Below are positions 55,595-63,829 of a DNA stretch of 64,000 nt, in pieces. Below the pieces are notes generated by a model. It saw only the letters and a list, made by a program, of their open reading frames with translations. It had not been told where the DNA came from and did not search any database. The stretch is from contig NZ_BNAL01000003.1 in assembly GCF_014653275.1 (NCBI RefSeq), forward strand, positions 1 through 64,000, given 5' to 3'. The translations under genes and the position numbers were made by a program. This DNA comes from Deinococcus piscis. Its GTDB lineage: Bacteria; Deinococcota; Deinococci; Deinococcales; Deinococcaceae. The stretch's first letter is position 1, and every line of letters starts with the position of its first letter.

Positions 55595-56400
55595 GCACAG
55601 CAGACCTGTCTGCCCAAAATCTGAGTGCCCAGAAGCTGACTGCTGGAAAAGAGGTGCCCGTGAGCAGTGAACCCATCATCGAGATTCAAAACCTGAACAA
55701 ATGGTACGGCCAGCACCACGTCCTCAAAGACGTGAACATGCAGGTGTTGCCAGGCCAAAAAGTGGTGGTGGTGGGGCCTTCGGGGTCGGGCAAGTCCACC
55801 CTGATTCGCTGCATCAACCGCCTGGAAGAATTTCAGCAGGGGGATATCGTGGTCAACGGCCACCGCCTGACTGAAGCCCGCAACCTCCCGCTGGTGCGCC
55901 GTGAAGTGGGCATGGTGTTTCAGAGCTTCAACCTGTTTCCGCACATGAGTGTGCTGGAAAATGTCACCCTGGCTCCCCGCAAGCTGCGTGGCCTGAGCGA
56001 AGCCGACGCGAGAGCCCGCGCCGCCGCGCTGCTGGAGCGGGTGGGGATTGCTGAGCAGGCCGCCAAGTTCCCAGGTCAGCTTTCGGGTGGGCAGCAGCAG
56101 CGGGTGGCAATTGCCCGCGCTCTGGCCATGCAGCCCCAGGTGATGCTGTTTGACGAACCCACTTCAGCGCTTGACCCTGAAGTGGTGGGTGAAGTGCTGG
56201 ATGTGATGCGTGGCCTGGCCCAGGAAGGAATGACCATGATTGTGGTCACGCACGAGATGGGCTTTGCCCGCGAGGTGGCTGACCGGGTGGTGTTTATGGA
56301 CCGGGGCGAGCTGCTCGAGGACTTGCCGCCTGCCGAGTTCTTTGGAGCTCCCCGCTTGGAGCGCACCCAGAATTTCCTGAGCCGCGTGCTGAACCACTAG
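55591..56400 (+). CDS. Amino-acid ABC transporter ATP-binding protein (GlnQ type)
   Basis: Walker [11 protein letters not shown]-loop [18 protein letters not shown], signature LSGGQQQR, Walker [12 protein letters not shown] and switch His in VVTHEMGFA. An extra ~27 residues precede the conserved [12 protein letters not shown] start, so an internal start is conceivable (GTG around 55660). 269 aa from the overlapping ATG. Confidence 0.93.
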
Positions 56401-56454
56401 AGATTGCCCGCTTCGCAGCGTAGAAATGCGCCCAGAGATCTTGGTCAAGCACCG

Positions 56455-56489
56455 CTGCCGGTCCCTTCTTTGCCATGAGGGACCGGCAG
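56455..56489. terminator. Strong hairpin after the ABC operon
   Basis: CTGCCGGTCCCT (56455-56466) and AGGGACCGGCAG (56478-56489) form a perfect 12-bp stem with an 11-nt loop, 55 bp after the ATPase stop. No T-run follows, so it may stabilise the 3' end or act as a weak terminator. The rest of the 285-bp gap to the aminotransferase shows no gene. Confidence 0.5.
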
Positions 56490-56685
56490 TGCTGTTGGAG
56501 GCGCGCTTGTGTATTAGCGCGGCACTTCAGCTTGCAAACTGGCCAGCCGCAGAGCAAAGTGAGGGGAACGACAAAGTAGATGCAGCTCAGGCAGGCCAGC
56601 GGGCCTGGGCCTGAGTGTCTCAAGTCCCGGTCCCGCCTTCTTGTCTCTGAGCGTGCGGGCTGCGCCGGGCAGAAAGGACCGCGAA

Positions 56686-57822
56686 ATGACCTCAGCCACC
56701 CTTCCCAAAACCCAGATGATCAACCTGGGCCTGGGCTATCCCGCCGACGCCCTGCTACCGCACTCGGTGTTTGAGCAGGCTTCTCAGCACCGCTTCGCTC
56801 AGGGCGACGCCTACTTTTTGCAGTATGGAGACGAATGGGGCGATCCCTCCCTGCGCTCTCAATTGGCGGACTTTCTGACCCGGCACTACGGCTTTGCGGT
56901 GGCCCAGGAAGAACTGCTGATTTCCGGCGGTATCTCTGGCGGTTTGGACATCGTGTGCAACATGCTGGCGCAGCCCGGTGCGGTGGCGATAGTAGAAGAC
57001 ACCACCTATTTCGCCTCGCCCGACATCATGCAGAGTCATGGCCTGACCGTGGTTCCGGCTCCCCTGGACAGCGGCGGCCTGGACCTGGCGGCGCTGGAAG
57101 CGTTGGTGCAGCAGCATCGGCCCCGGCTGGTCTATACCATTCCCTCGCACCACAACCCCACGGGTGTCACCCAGGGGCGCGAGCGCCGCGAAGCACTGAT
57201 TGCGCTGGCCGAGCGCTACGACTTCTATGTCGTGGCTGACGAGGTGTATCACCTGCTGAACTACGGTGTCGCCGCGCCGCCTTCGTATTCGGCCTATGTG
57301 TCGAACGGGCGCGTCATCTCGCTGGGCACTTTTTCCAAGATTCTGGCCCCAGGGCTGCGCGTGGGCTGGATTCATGCCCGGCGTGACGTGCTGGAATTTC
57401 TGGTGACCAACCCCACCTTGCAGAGTGCGGGGGGGACCAACCCCATTGGCGCTTCAATGGTGACTTCGGTGCTGGAGCTGGGGCTGATGGACCAGTATCT
57501 GGGCGAGATTCTGGACACCTTTGGTTCCCGCGCCGCCGCGATGGTCGAGAGTCTTCAGGCCCCCGCTTTTGCGGAGTGCGAATTCAGCGTGCCGGAGGGT
57601 GGCTATTTTGTCTGGTTGCGCTTGCCGCCGGGTATGGTGGCCGAGCAGCTGGAGCCACGCGCCCAGACCTACGGCGTGACCTTTAAGCCGGGCAATATCT
57701 TTTCGGTAGAAGGCCGCTATCAGGACCATGTCCGGCTGTGCTTTGCCTTCAACGACGAAGCTCAGATACGTGAGGGTATCGCCCGGCTGGGTGAGGCCCT
57801 CACGAGTATGCGGCGCGGCTAG
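56686..57822 (+). CDS. PLP-dependent aminotransferase (class I/II, 2-aminoadipate type)
   Basis: Fold-type I aminotransferase of the LysN/MocR-C-terminal group. INLGLGYPADALLP at the start, YGDEWGDPSLRSQLADFL, SHHNPTGVTQGRERRE, VVADEVYHLLNY and the PLP-lysine LGTFSKILAPGLRVGWIHA are clear. 378 aa. ATG 56686 after AAAGGA is preferred to the in-frame ATG at 56641. Position after the amino-acid importer suggests the imported amino acid or its keto acid is the substrate, which is inference. Confidence 0.9.
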   Translation: MTSATLPKTQMINLGLGYPADALLPHSVFEQASQHRFAQGDAYFLQYGDEWGDPSLRSQLADFLTRHYGFAVAQEELLISGGISGGLDIVCNMLAQPGAVAIVEDTTYFASPDIMQSHGLTVVPAPLDSGGLDLAALEALVQQHRPRLVYTIPSHHNPTGVTQGRERREALIALAERYDFYVVADEVYHLLNYGVAAPPSYSAYVSNGRVISLGTFSKILAPGLRVGWIHARRDVLEFLVTNPTLQSAGGTNPIGASMVTSVLELGLMDQYLGEILDTFGSRAAAMVESLQAPAFAECEFSVPEGGYFVWLRLPPGMVAEQLEPRAQTYGVTFKPGNIFSVEGRYQDHVRLCFAFNDEAQIREGIARLGEALTSMRRG

Positions 57823-57823
57823 G

Positions 57824-58720
57824 TCAAAGCCTGCGCTCAAAAGTCAGCCACAGCGGTTCCGGGCGGTAGCCCAGGCGTAAGTTGACCCGCAGCATTGGTA
57901 GGTTGGTGACGGCGCCGCCGGTGCTGGCCTGCGTGAAGCCTTGTTGCCGGAGCTGGTCCAGGGCGTAGGCTTTGAGGGCTGTGGCCAGCCCGCGCCCACG
58001 CTCGCTGCGCCGGGTGACGGTGCCCGCGCTGTCCGGCTGACCGTCCGGAAAGTGGACGCTGGTGTAGGCCACCGCCTCGCGGCCTCGCCACAGCACCCAG
58101 GTACGCCACTCGCGCAATTTCGCGGCGAACTCGTCCCGGCTCAGGTGCTCACTGGCGGTGGCTGGGGTCGCTGGTGCGTCGTCTGTGAACTGAAGGTGCA
58201 GCGCGTACAGCTCGTCCAGGCTGTGCTGGTCGTCTGCTGGGGTCCATTCGCGCACTTCATAGCCGTCCAGGTACAGCTGCTCAAGTCCCAGTGCGAAGCG
58301 GTCCAGGCTGAAGCCCCCCAGGTCCAGGTGCGCTCCGAAGCTTTGCCACACGTTCGCAAAGCCAGCGGCCTGAAACCACGCCACCTGCTCGACCCAGTCT
58401 TCGCGCACCACGCCCAGCACCCGCGTGAAGCCGCGCAGGTCGCCTCCGCTCAGCGCCGCCAGATAGAGGCGCGAAAAGTGGGCCGCGTCTCCGCACAGGC
58501 TCAGGCGCAGGGCGTCCTCGGCACCGGCACCAAAGGGCGACAGCCAGGCGCTGGCAAGCAGCTCCTGTGCGTCAGCGACCCAGCGCGTGCCACTTTGGGC
58601 CAGCAGGTCAGCGGCACTCACGGTCCACTGCTCCCGGCAGGCGACTGTCTGCATGCGGGCCACTGCTGCGGCGTCGGCTGGGGCAAACGGGCGCAGCTGG
58701 GCGCAGAGGTCAAGGTTCAT
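57824..58720 (-). CDS. GNAT-family acetyltransferase (double domain)
   Basis: 298 aa. The C-terminal domain has TVTRRSERGRGLATALKAYALDQL and TGGAVTNLPMLRVNLRLGYRPEP; the N-terminal part (RPFAPADAAAVARMQTVACREQW) is a degenerate GNAT half. It resembles the two GNAT proteins at 49.9-51.9 kb in plan. The start at 58720 is chosen from domain position and a CAGGCT box 6 nt upstream. It ends 1 bp from the convergent aminotransferase. Confidence 0.8.
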   Translation of the reverse strand: MNLDLCAQLRPFAPADAAAVARMQTVACREQWTVSAADLLAQSGTRWVADAQELLASAWLSPFGAGAEDALRLSLCGDAAHFSRLYLAALSGGDLRGFTRVLGVVREDWVEQVAWFQAAGFANVWQSFGAHLDLGGFSLDRFALGLEQLYLDGYEVREWTPADDQHSLDELYALHLQFTDDAPATPATASEHLSRDEFAAKLREWRTWVLWRGREAVAYTSVHFPDGQPDSAGTVTRRSERGRGLATALKAYALDQLRQQGFTQASTGGAVTNLPMLRVNLRLGYRPEPLWLTFERRL

Positions 58721-59026
58721 GCGCTCAGCCTGCTGCCTGGCGTGCCCAGGAGACAAGGTGGCCTGGTAAGCCAGATGGCCTATTTGGCTGTGACCGGAAC
58801 CGCCTGCGCCCCGAGTTTGCCCTTGACCAACTCTTGAACTCCCTGTGACCCAAAGGTGACATATCTCATGCTAGATTCGCGGCAAGTTGAAAGCTTACGG
58901 TCTGCACGCCCTGAAATCTCCGCCGCCCCAGCACTGGGAAGCCGGCCAGGGACGCGGCGCTGACAACTTTGACTCTGACCCTGTGGGGCTGCCGTGCGGC
59001 GGCCCCCTTTGTTTTGGAGGTGCCCT
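58721..59026. other. Intergenic region with terminator-like hairpin
   Basis: No protein gene. A strong hairpin GGGGCTGCCG (58985-58994) / CGGCGGCCCC (58997-59006) followed by CTTTGTTTT lies immediately before the SD of the small HTH gene at 59027. Because the upstream gene is divergent, this can only terminate transcripts heading into the HTH gene, so it may be an attenuator or the end of a short RNA from about 58870. Confidence 0.5.
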
Positions 59027-59230
59027 ATGACTCTAGAAGCCCAGTACAAGACCCTACCCAAGATGCTTAAGGTGAGCGAGGTGGCCGATTTTACCTGCAC
59101 ACACGAGCGCACCGTGCGCCGCTGGATTCGTGACGGGCGTCTGCGGGCGGTAGAGGCTCCGGAAGGTGTCAGGATTCACCGCCGCGCCCTGTGGCGCTTC
59201 CTGGGTCTAGACCTGGAACTGAGCGCGTAG
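59027..59230 (+). CDS. Small excisionase/MerR-like HTH DNA-binding protein
   Basis: 67 aa. LKVSEVADFTCTHERTVRRW, IRDGRLRAVEAPEGVRIHRRALWRFL is a winged-helix HTH_17/excisionase fold (helix-turn-helix, then IRxGRLxA and the R(I/V)H wing). SD GGAGG lies 6 nt before the ATG. No integrase or phage gene is near, so it is probably a chromosomal regulator of unknown target. A terminator-like hairpin just upstream may restrict its expression. Confidence 0.82.
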   Translation: MTLEAQYKTLPKMLKVSEVADFTCTHERTVRRWIRDGRLRAVEAPEGVRIHRRALWRFLGLDLELSA

Positions 59231-59330
59231 AAGAAAGAGCGCCATAGCCGGGAAGCAGCCAGGAGCCTTGATTCGGTATCCCTGGACGCTGGACAAGCTC
59301 CCGCGTGGCTTCAGCCCGTAGACTATGGCT

Positions 59331-60518
59331 ATGCCGACTACCTTGTCCGAGCGCCTCAGCCGTGAGCTGGAAGGCCTGCGCGAATCCGGCCTGCTGATTT
59401 CCCCCAAAGTGCTGGAAACACCCAACCGGGCCCATACCCGCATTGATGGCCGGGACGTGCTGAACCTCGCGTCCAACAACTATCTGGGCTTTGCCGACCA
59501 CCCGGCGCTCAAGGCCAAGGCCGAAGCCTATCTGCGCGAGTGGGGTGCTGGGGCTGGGGCCGTGCGCGGGATTGCCGGCACGCTCCGAATCCATGAGGAC
59601 TTTGAGCAGCAGCTGGCCGAATTCAAGCACACCGGCAGCGCCCTGGTGCTGCATTCCGGCTTTACCACCAACCAGGGTGTGCTGGGGGCCCTGCTTCAGC
59701 CGGGCGACCTGGTGGTCAGCGATGAGCTGAACCACGCCAGCATCATTGATGGCCTGCGGCTGACCAAGGCCACCAAAAAAATCTATCAGCATGCCGACAT
59801 CGCTGATCTGGAGCGGGTCTTGCAAGAAAACGACACCGACGGCCTCAAGCTGGTGGTAACCGACGGCGTGTTCAGCATGGACGGCGATATCGCTCCGCTA
59901 GACCAAATCGTAGAAGTGGCCCGCCGCTACGGGGCCATCACCTACGTGGACGACGCCCACGGCTCCGGGGTACTGGGAGAGGCGGGGCGCGGGACTGTGC
60001 ATCACTTCGGCTTCGAGCACGCCGACGACGTGATTCAGGTGGGCACGCTCTCCAAGGCTTGGGGTGGGGTGGGCGGCTACGCGGCAGGCCACGCGGACCT
60101 GCGCCAGTTGCTGATCAACCGGGCGCGGCCTTACCTGTTCTCCACCGCGCAGCCGCCCGCTGTGGTGGGGGCCCTCTCGGCAGCGCTGGAAGAAGTGCAG
60201 CGCGATCCCAGCCTGATGGAACGGCTGTGGGACAACACCCGTTATTTCAAAGCGGGTATTGAGGCCCTCGGCTTTGACCATATGAACAGCCAGACCCCCA
60301 TCACGCCCGTCGTGTTCGGCGAAGCGCCCGCCGCCTTTGAAGCCAGCCGCCGACTGCTGGAGCGCGGCATCTTCGCCACTGGCATCGGCTTTCCCACCGT
60401 GCCGATGGGCAAGGCCCGTATCCGCAATATCGTGACTGCCGAGCATACCCATGACGACTTGGACCGCGCGCTGGAAGCCTATGGCGCAGTGGGCAAGGAA
60501 CTGGGTGTGATTTCTTGA
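59331..60518 (+). CDS. kbl: Glycine C-acetyltransferase (2-amino-3-ketobutyrate CoA ligase)
   Basis: PLP enzyme that cleaves 2-amino-3-oxobutyrate with CoA to glycine and acetyl-CoA, completing threonine degradation. NLASNNYLGFADHP, GAGAGAVRGIAGT, VVSDELNHASIIDG, VDDAHGSGVLG and the PLP-lysine VGTLSKAWGGVGGY are canonical of the alpha-oxoamine synthases. ATG 59331 was chosen over 59325 because TAGACT (59319-59324) ends exactly 6 nt before it. No threonine dehydrogenase gene adjoins; 8-amino-7-oxononanoate synthase is the alternative reading. Confidence 0.9.
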   Translation: MPTTLSERLSRELEGLRESGLLISPKVLETPNRAHTRIDGRDVLNLASNNYLGFADHPALKAKAEAYLREWGAGAGAVRGIAGTLRIHEDFEQQLAEFKHTGSALVLHSGFTTNQGVLGALLQPGDLVVSDELNHASIIDGLRLTKATKKIYQHADIADLERVLQENDTDGLKLVVTDGVFSMDGDIAPLDQIVEVARRYGAITYVDDAHGSGVLGEAGRGTVHHFGFEHADDVIQVGTLSKAWGGVGGYAAGHADLRQLLINRARPYLFSTAQPPAVVGALSAALEEVQRDPSLMERLWDNTRYFKAGIEALGFDHMNSQTPITPVVFGEAPAAFEASRRLLERGIFATGIGFPTVPMGKARIRNIVTAEHTHDDLDRALEAYGAVGKELGVIS

Positions 60519-61246
60519 GCGCTGATCCCCACCGCAAACCTGCCGTGGGTGACGGCCAGGACAAGGGCGCGGACGTGCAGGCCATGTTCGCTGCCATCGC
60601 ACCCCGCTACGACCTGCTCAACCGTGTGCTCAGCCTCGGCGTGGACCAGACCTGGCGCTACGCCGGGGCCCGCGAAGCCCTCGCCAAAGCGCCCCGGCGC
60701 GTGCTTGATATTGCCACCGGCACCGGCGACTTTGCGCTGATGCTCAAGCGCCGCGCTCCCTACGCCGCTGTGACCGGCAGCGACTTTGTGCCGCAGATGC
60801 TGGAGATTGCCCGGGCCAAGAGCGAGCAGGCCGGTCTGGACGTCACCTGGGAAGAGGGTGATGCCCTACACCTCCCCTACCCAGATGCCAGCTTTGATGC
60901 GGTCACCTGCACCTTTGGCTTCCGCAATTTCAGTGACTACCGGCGCGGTCTGGCCGAGATGCACCGCGTGTTGTCGCCTGGGGGCCGACTGGTGATTCTG
61001 GAGTTTCCACCTCCTGCCGAAAACCTGTTCGGGCGGGTGTACCGGCTGTACTTTCAGCAGGTGTTGCCGCGCATCGGTGCGCTGGTGAGCGGGGACAACA
61101 GCGCCTACACTTATTTGCCCGAAAGCGTGCTGGCCTTTCCAGAACCTCAGCAGCTGGTCCGCATGATGCGTGAAGCAGGCCTGAGCGCCCGCTACCACCC
61201 GCTCAGCGGCGGGATTGCCGGGATGTGGGTGGCCGACAAGCGCTAA
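60515..61246 (+). CDS. menG: Demethylmenaquinone methyltransferase
   Basis: SAM-dependent C-methylation of demethylmenaquinone, last step of menaquinone synthesis. FAAIAPRYDLLNRVLSLGVDQTWR, VLDIATGTGDFAL, DALHLPYPDASFDAVTCTFGFRNFSDYRRGLAEMHRVLSPGG and LVILEFPPP match the UbiE/MenG family. The likely start is TTG at 60515, overlapping the kbl stop (TTGA), though an in-frame GTG about ten codons in is possible. Deinococci respire with menaquinone. Confidence 0.93.
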   Translation: MSADPHRKPAVGDGQDKGADVQAMFAAIAPRYDLLNRVLSLGVDQTWRYAGAREALAKAPRRVLDIATGTGDFALMLKRRAPYAAVTGSDFVPQMLEIARAKSEQAGLDVTWEEGDALHLPYPDASFDAVTCTFGFRNFSDYRRGLAEMHRVLSPGGRLVILEFPPPAENLFGRVYRLYFQQVLPRIGALVSGDNSAYTYLPESVLAFPEPQQLVRMMREAGLSARYHPLSGGIAGMWVADKR

Positions 61247-61280
61247 AGGCGACGGCCTGTCCGGAGCAAAACCTTACCCC

Positions 61281-61320
61281 TTTACAGAGTTCTGTACAAA
61301 AGTACAAATCTCTGTAAAAT
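61281..61320 (+). promoter_or_regulatory. Two-box dyad operator and promoter of the beta-lactamase-like gene
   Basis: TACAGAGTTCTGTA (61283-61296) is a perfect 5+5 dyad; TACAAATCTCTGTA (61303-61316) is the same motif with TACA/TGTA ends, 20 bp on. Together they also form a larger dyad, TTTACAGAG/CTCTGTAAA with inner TGTAC/GTACA centred at 61299.5. The -10 TAAAAT (61315-61320) overlaps the second box and ends 6 nt before the ATG, so bound repressor would block this leaderless promoter. Confidence 0.65.
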
Positions 61321-61326
61321 AGGTCT

Positions 61327-62511
61327 ATGCTGAACCACCTGATGTTGGCTCTGCTGTTGGTGTCGCCTGTGGCTGTCGCTGCTCCGGCCAGCGCCCCTGC
61401 TCCTGCGGCGCAAAATAGCGTGACAGAGGCAAAGGCAGTTGCGCTCGCTCCACTGCTGGAGTTGCTGCGTGAGCGGCCCCAGGATGTGGCGCTGAGCGTG
61501 TACCGGGTCAGCCCCGGTCAACCGCTGCCTGAGCCCCTGCTGGCGCACAACGCAGCCCAGCCGATGCCGCTGGCAAGCTCCTTCAAGATCGTGGTGCTGG
61601 CCGCCTACGCCCAGGCAGTGGCGGCGGGCGAGCTAGATCCACAGCAGCCGGTGACGCTGGCCGAGTGGGAAAGTTTTTATGTCTTGCAGGACAGCGGCGC
61701 TCACGCAGCAGCCCTGAAGAGCCTGGATATTCCCGCCGACGCCTTCGGGCGGGCCCAGGACGGCGCACGCACCGTGCCGCTGGACACCCTGGCCCGCGCC
61801 ATGATCCAGTTGAGTGACAACGCCGCCACCGACCTGATTCTGTCCCGACTGGGCCGTGCGCGGGTGGAGGCTGCCGTGCAGCGCCTAGGCATAAGCGGGC
61901 AGGAGCCGCCCGCCCCAGTGTCTGGGGTATTTGCCGCCTGGAGCTCTCCGAATGCGGCTGAACTCCTGGCGCTGACCCCAGCTCAGCGAGCTGACCGGTT
62001 CTGGCATGAGGCGGCGCAGGTGGCGGCCTGGCCCAGTCGCCGCCAGCCAACGAGGATTGTCTTTACCGCGCTGCGGCGGGACGCGGCCCTGGACCGTCAG
62101 CTGCAAAATGCTGCCTTCCCAGCTGGCACCACCGCCGACTACGCCCGGCTAATGGCTGGCGTGCTGGGCGCAGATACTGGACAACCGGGCACCGGGCAAT
62201 TTTCCTCAGACGAACTGGCTGTGATGCGCCGTCATCTGGGCTGGCTGACCGAGGTGAGCCCCAAAAATGCTGCCGCGTACAGCGCCATCTATCTCAAGGG
62301 TGGCAGCCTGCAACACGGGGTTCTGACCCACAACTATGCCATGACACCTTCGCAGGGACCGAACGCTGGGCAGAGCGTGGCCGTGAGTCTGTTTTTCCGC
62401 AACCTGTCTCCCGACCAGTATGAAGCGGCGCAACAGACCCTGAACGAGTGGATGCTGCTGCTGGCCTTCGACCCAGCGGCGCAGGCCGCCGTGCAGCAAG
62501 CCCTTAGGTGA
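61327..62511 (+). CDS. Class A beta-lactamase-like serine hydrolase, exported
   Basis: A signal peptide (residues about 1-19, ending VAVAA) precedes a serine beta-lactamase/PBP-like domain with SSFK (about residue 83-86), SDN in QLSDNAATDLIL and KGGS in place of KTG near the C-terminal third. At 394 aa it is longer than ordinary class A enzymes (about 290), the excess lying between SDN and KGG. I do not see the ExxLN omega-loop Glu, so true beta-lactamase activity is uncertain; a D,D-peptidase or esterase role is possible. Expression likely controlled by the two-box operator. Confidence 0.82.
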   Translation: MLNHLMLALLLVSPVAVAAPASAPAPAAQNSVTEAKAVALAPLLELLRERPQDVALSVYRVSPGQPLPEPLLAHNAAQPMPLASSFKIVVLAAYAQAVAAGELDPQQPVTLAEWESFYVLQDSGAHAAALKSLDIPADAFGRAQDGARTVPLDTLARAMIQLSDNAATDLILSRLGRARVEAAVQRLGISGQEPPAPVSGVFAAWSSPNAAELLALTPAQRADRFWHEAAQVAAWPSRRQPTRIVFTALRRDAALDRQLQNAAFPAGTTADYARLMAGVLGADTGQPGTGQFSSDELAVMRRHLGWLTEVSPKNAAAYSAIYLKGGSLQHGVLTHNYAMTPSQGPNAGQSVAVSLFFRNLSPDQYEAAQQTLNEWMLLLAFDPAAQAAVQQALR

Positions 62512-62582
62512 AAGGCGTAAGGCAGGCGCAGGCCAGTGCAGGAGAAGCCCTGGTTATCTCTGCAGTGCTCTAGACTGGCGGG

Positions 62583-63143
62583 ATGACTGAGCAAGTGCCC
62601 GCCCGCCTGGCTGAGCTAGAACGCCGCTTGGCAGCACTCGAGGCTCAGGTGGCGGCGCTCAGCCAGCCAGACCGTTCGCCGGGTCCTGCCACAGACCGCG
62701 CCTGGGCGCTGGAGTCCTTGCAGGAGTTGGTGCCTGACGGAGCCGTGCTCTTTGCCGGACATGTCCAGTTGGGAGCAGGGGGTGACTGGGTCTGGCAAGA
62801 AGCTCACCCAGCGGCGGCCTTGCTGGACCGTGACTGGTCAGGGGTAGCAGCTGCGCTATCGGCCCTGGGGCATCCGCTGAGGCTCGCGCTGCTGCGGGCT
62901 GCGCTGGATGGGCCGCAGCCCGCGCCGGTCCTGGGCGAGCGGGTGGGCCTCAGCGGTGGGCAACTTTATCACCACCTGCGGGAGTTGCAGGCGGCAGGTT
63001 GGCTTCAGGCCCAGGCACGGGGCCCCTACCGCGTGCCTGGTGGGCGGGTGATTCCACTGCTCACCGTTCTGGCGGCATGTGGCCTACGGGAAGCTGGCCC
63101 CGCACATGCTGAGGCTGCACCTGAGGTCAGCCTAGACAGGTAA
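62583..63143 (+). CDS. ArsR-like winged-helix regulator with coiled-coil N-terminus
   Basis: 186 aa. Residues 7-27 form a heptad-rich Leu/Ala helix (ARLAELERRLAALEAQVAAL); the C-terminal half contains an ArsR-type HTH, ALSALGHPLRLALLRAAL ... VGLSGGQLYHHLRELQAAGWL, with wing RGPYRVPGGRVIPLL. The middle segment (AVLFAGHVQLGAGGDWVWQ) may be a ligand part. TAGACT ends 6 nt before the ATG. It follows the beta-lactamase-like gene by 71 bp but has its own promoter box. Confidence 0.85.
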   Translation: MTEQVPARLAELERRLAALEAQVAALSQPDRSPGPATDRAWALESLQELVPDGAVLFAGHVQLGAGGDWVWQEAHPAAALLDRDWSGVAAALSALGHPLRLALLRAALDGPQPAPVLGERVGLSGGQLYHHLRELQAAGWLQAQARGPYRVPGGRVIPLLTVLAACGLREAGPAHAEAAPEVSLDR

Positions 63144-63173
63144 GGCCCAGCCCGCAGTGGCCAGAGCCAGACC

Positions 63174-63200
63174 AAAAAAAACTCCCCCGAGTGGAGGAGT
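63174..63200 (-). terminator. Terminator of rpmF
   Basis: On the minus strand ACTCC/GGAGT arms (63181-63185/63196-63200) close a hairpin followed by a run of seven or more T, 20 bp after the rpmF stop. Confidence 0.7.
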
Positions 63201-63219
63201 TCTGCGGTGCCGGGCGTGC

Positions 63220-63402
<183 letters not shown>

Positions 63403-63829
63403 GATTCAACTCCTTGCTGGGGATCAGGGGGGCCGGTGTTCCCCCTGCCCCGAGCGTCTGCTGGCAGGGGATGTGTCCGCAGCGCTCATGGTGGTCTTGC
63501 CGGGGGGCCTCGGGCGCGTTGCCCAGACCTTTCTCGCGTCTCCTGAAGTCTTCAGGCGCAAGAGAACAGCAGGCAGTGTAGCACAGCTACGCGCTGACTG
63601 GTACCCTTACCCAAGCCCGCTGCTGTGCCCGCCCTGGTAAGCTGAGCGGATGAATTGTCCCGCGCTTACCCCGTACACTATGGAGCGGTGCGCTGGCGGC
63701 AGCTCTGGCCTCTTCGTGGGAACCTGGACGCTGTTGAGCGCGTAACGTGGCGTGGCAGCCCTCCCCTTACTTTTACGTTCTTACGGCCCTACCGCTCAGC
63801 GGTACGTAGGCCAGTCAGAAAGCGAGAAC
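63403..63829. other. Divergent intergenic region rpmF / lipoprotein gene
   Basis: 427 bp without a confirmed gene. It holds the rpmF leader on one side. On the other is a palindrome TACCGC-TCA-GCGGTA (63790-63804), 25 bp before the lipoprotein ATG and possibly an operator. A TAAGCT box at 63638-63643 opens a 31-codon frame (listed separately). Confidence 0.5.
63650..63745 (+). CDS. Possible leaderless small ORF, 31 aa
   Basis: TAAGCT (63638-63643) ends 6 nt before ATG 63650, the exact spacing of leaderless starts elsewhere in this window. The frame (MNCPALTPYTMERC ... LLSA) ends at TAA 63743. No known family; the Cys residues are its only notable feature. It may instead be an untranslated part of the lipoprotein mRNA, in which case the TAAGCT box is simply that gene's promoter. 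Confidence 0.25.
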   Translation: MNCPALTPYTMERCAGGSSGLFVGTWTLLSA

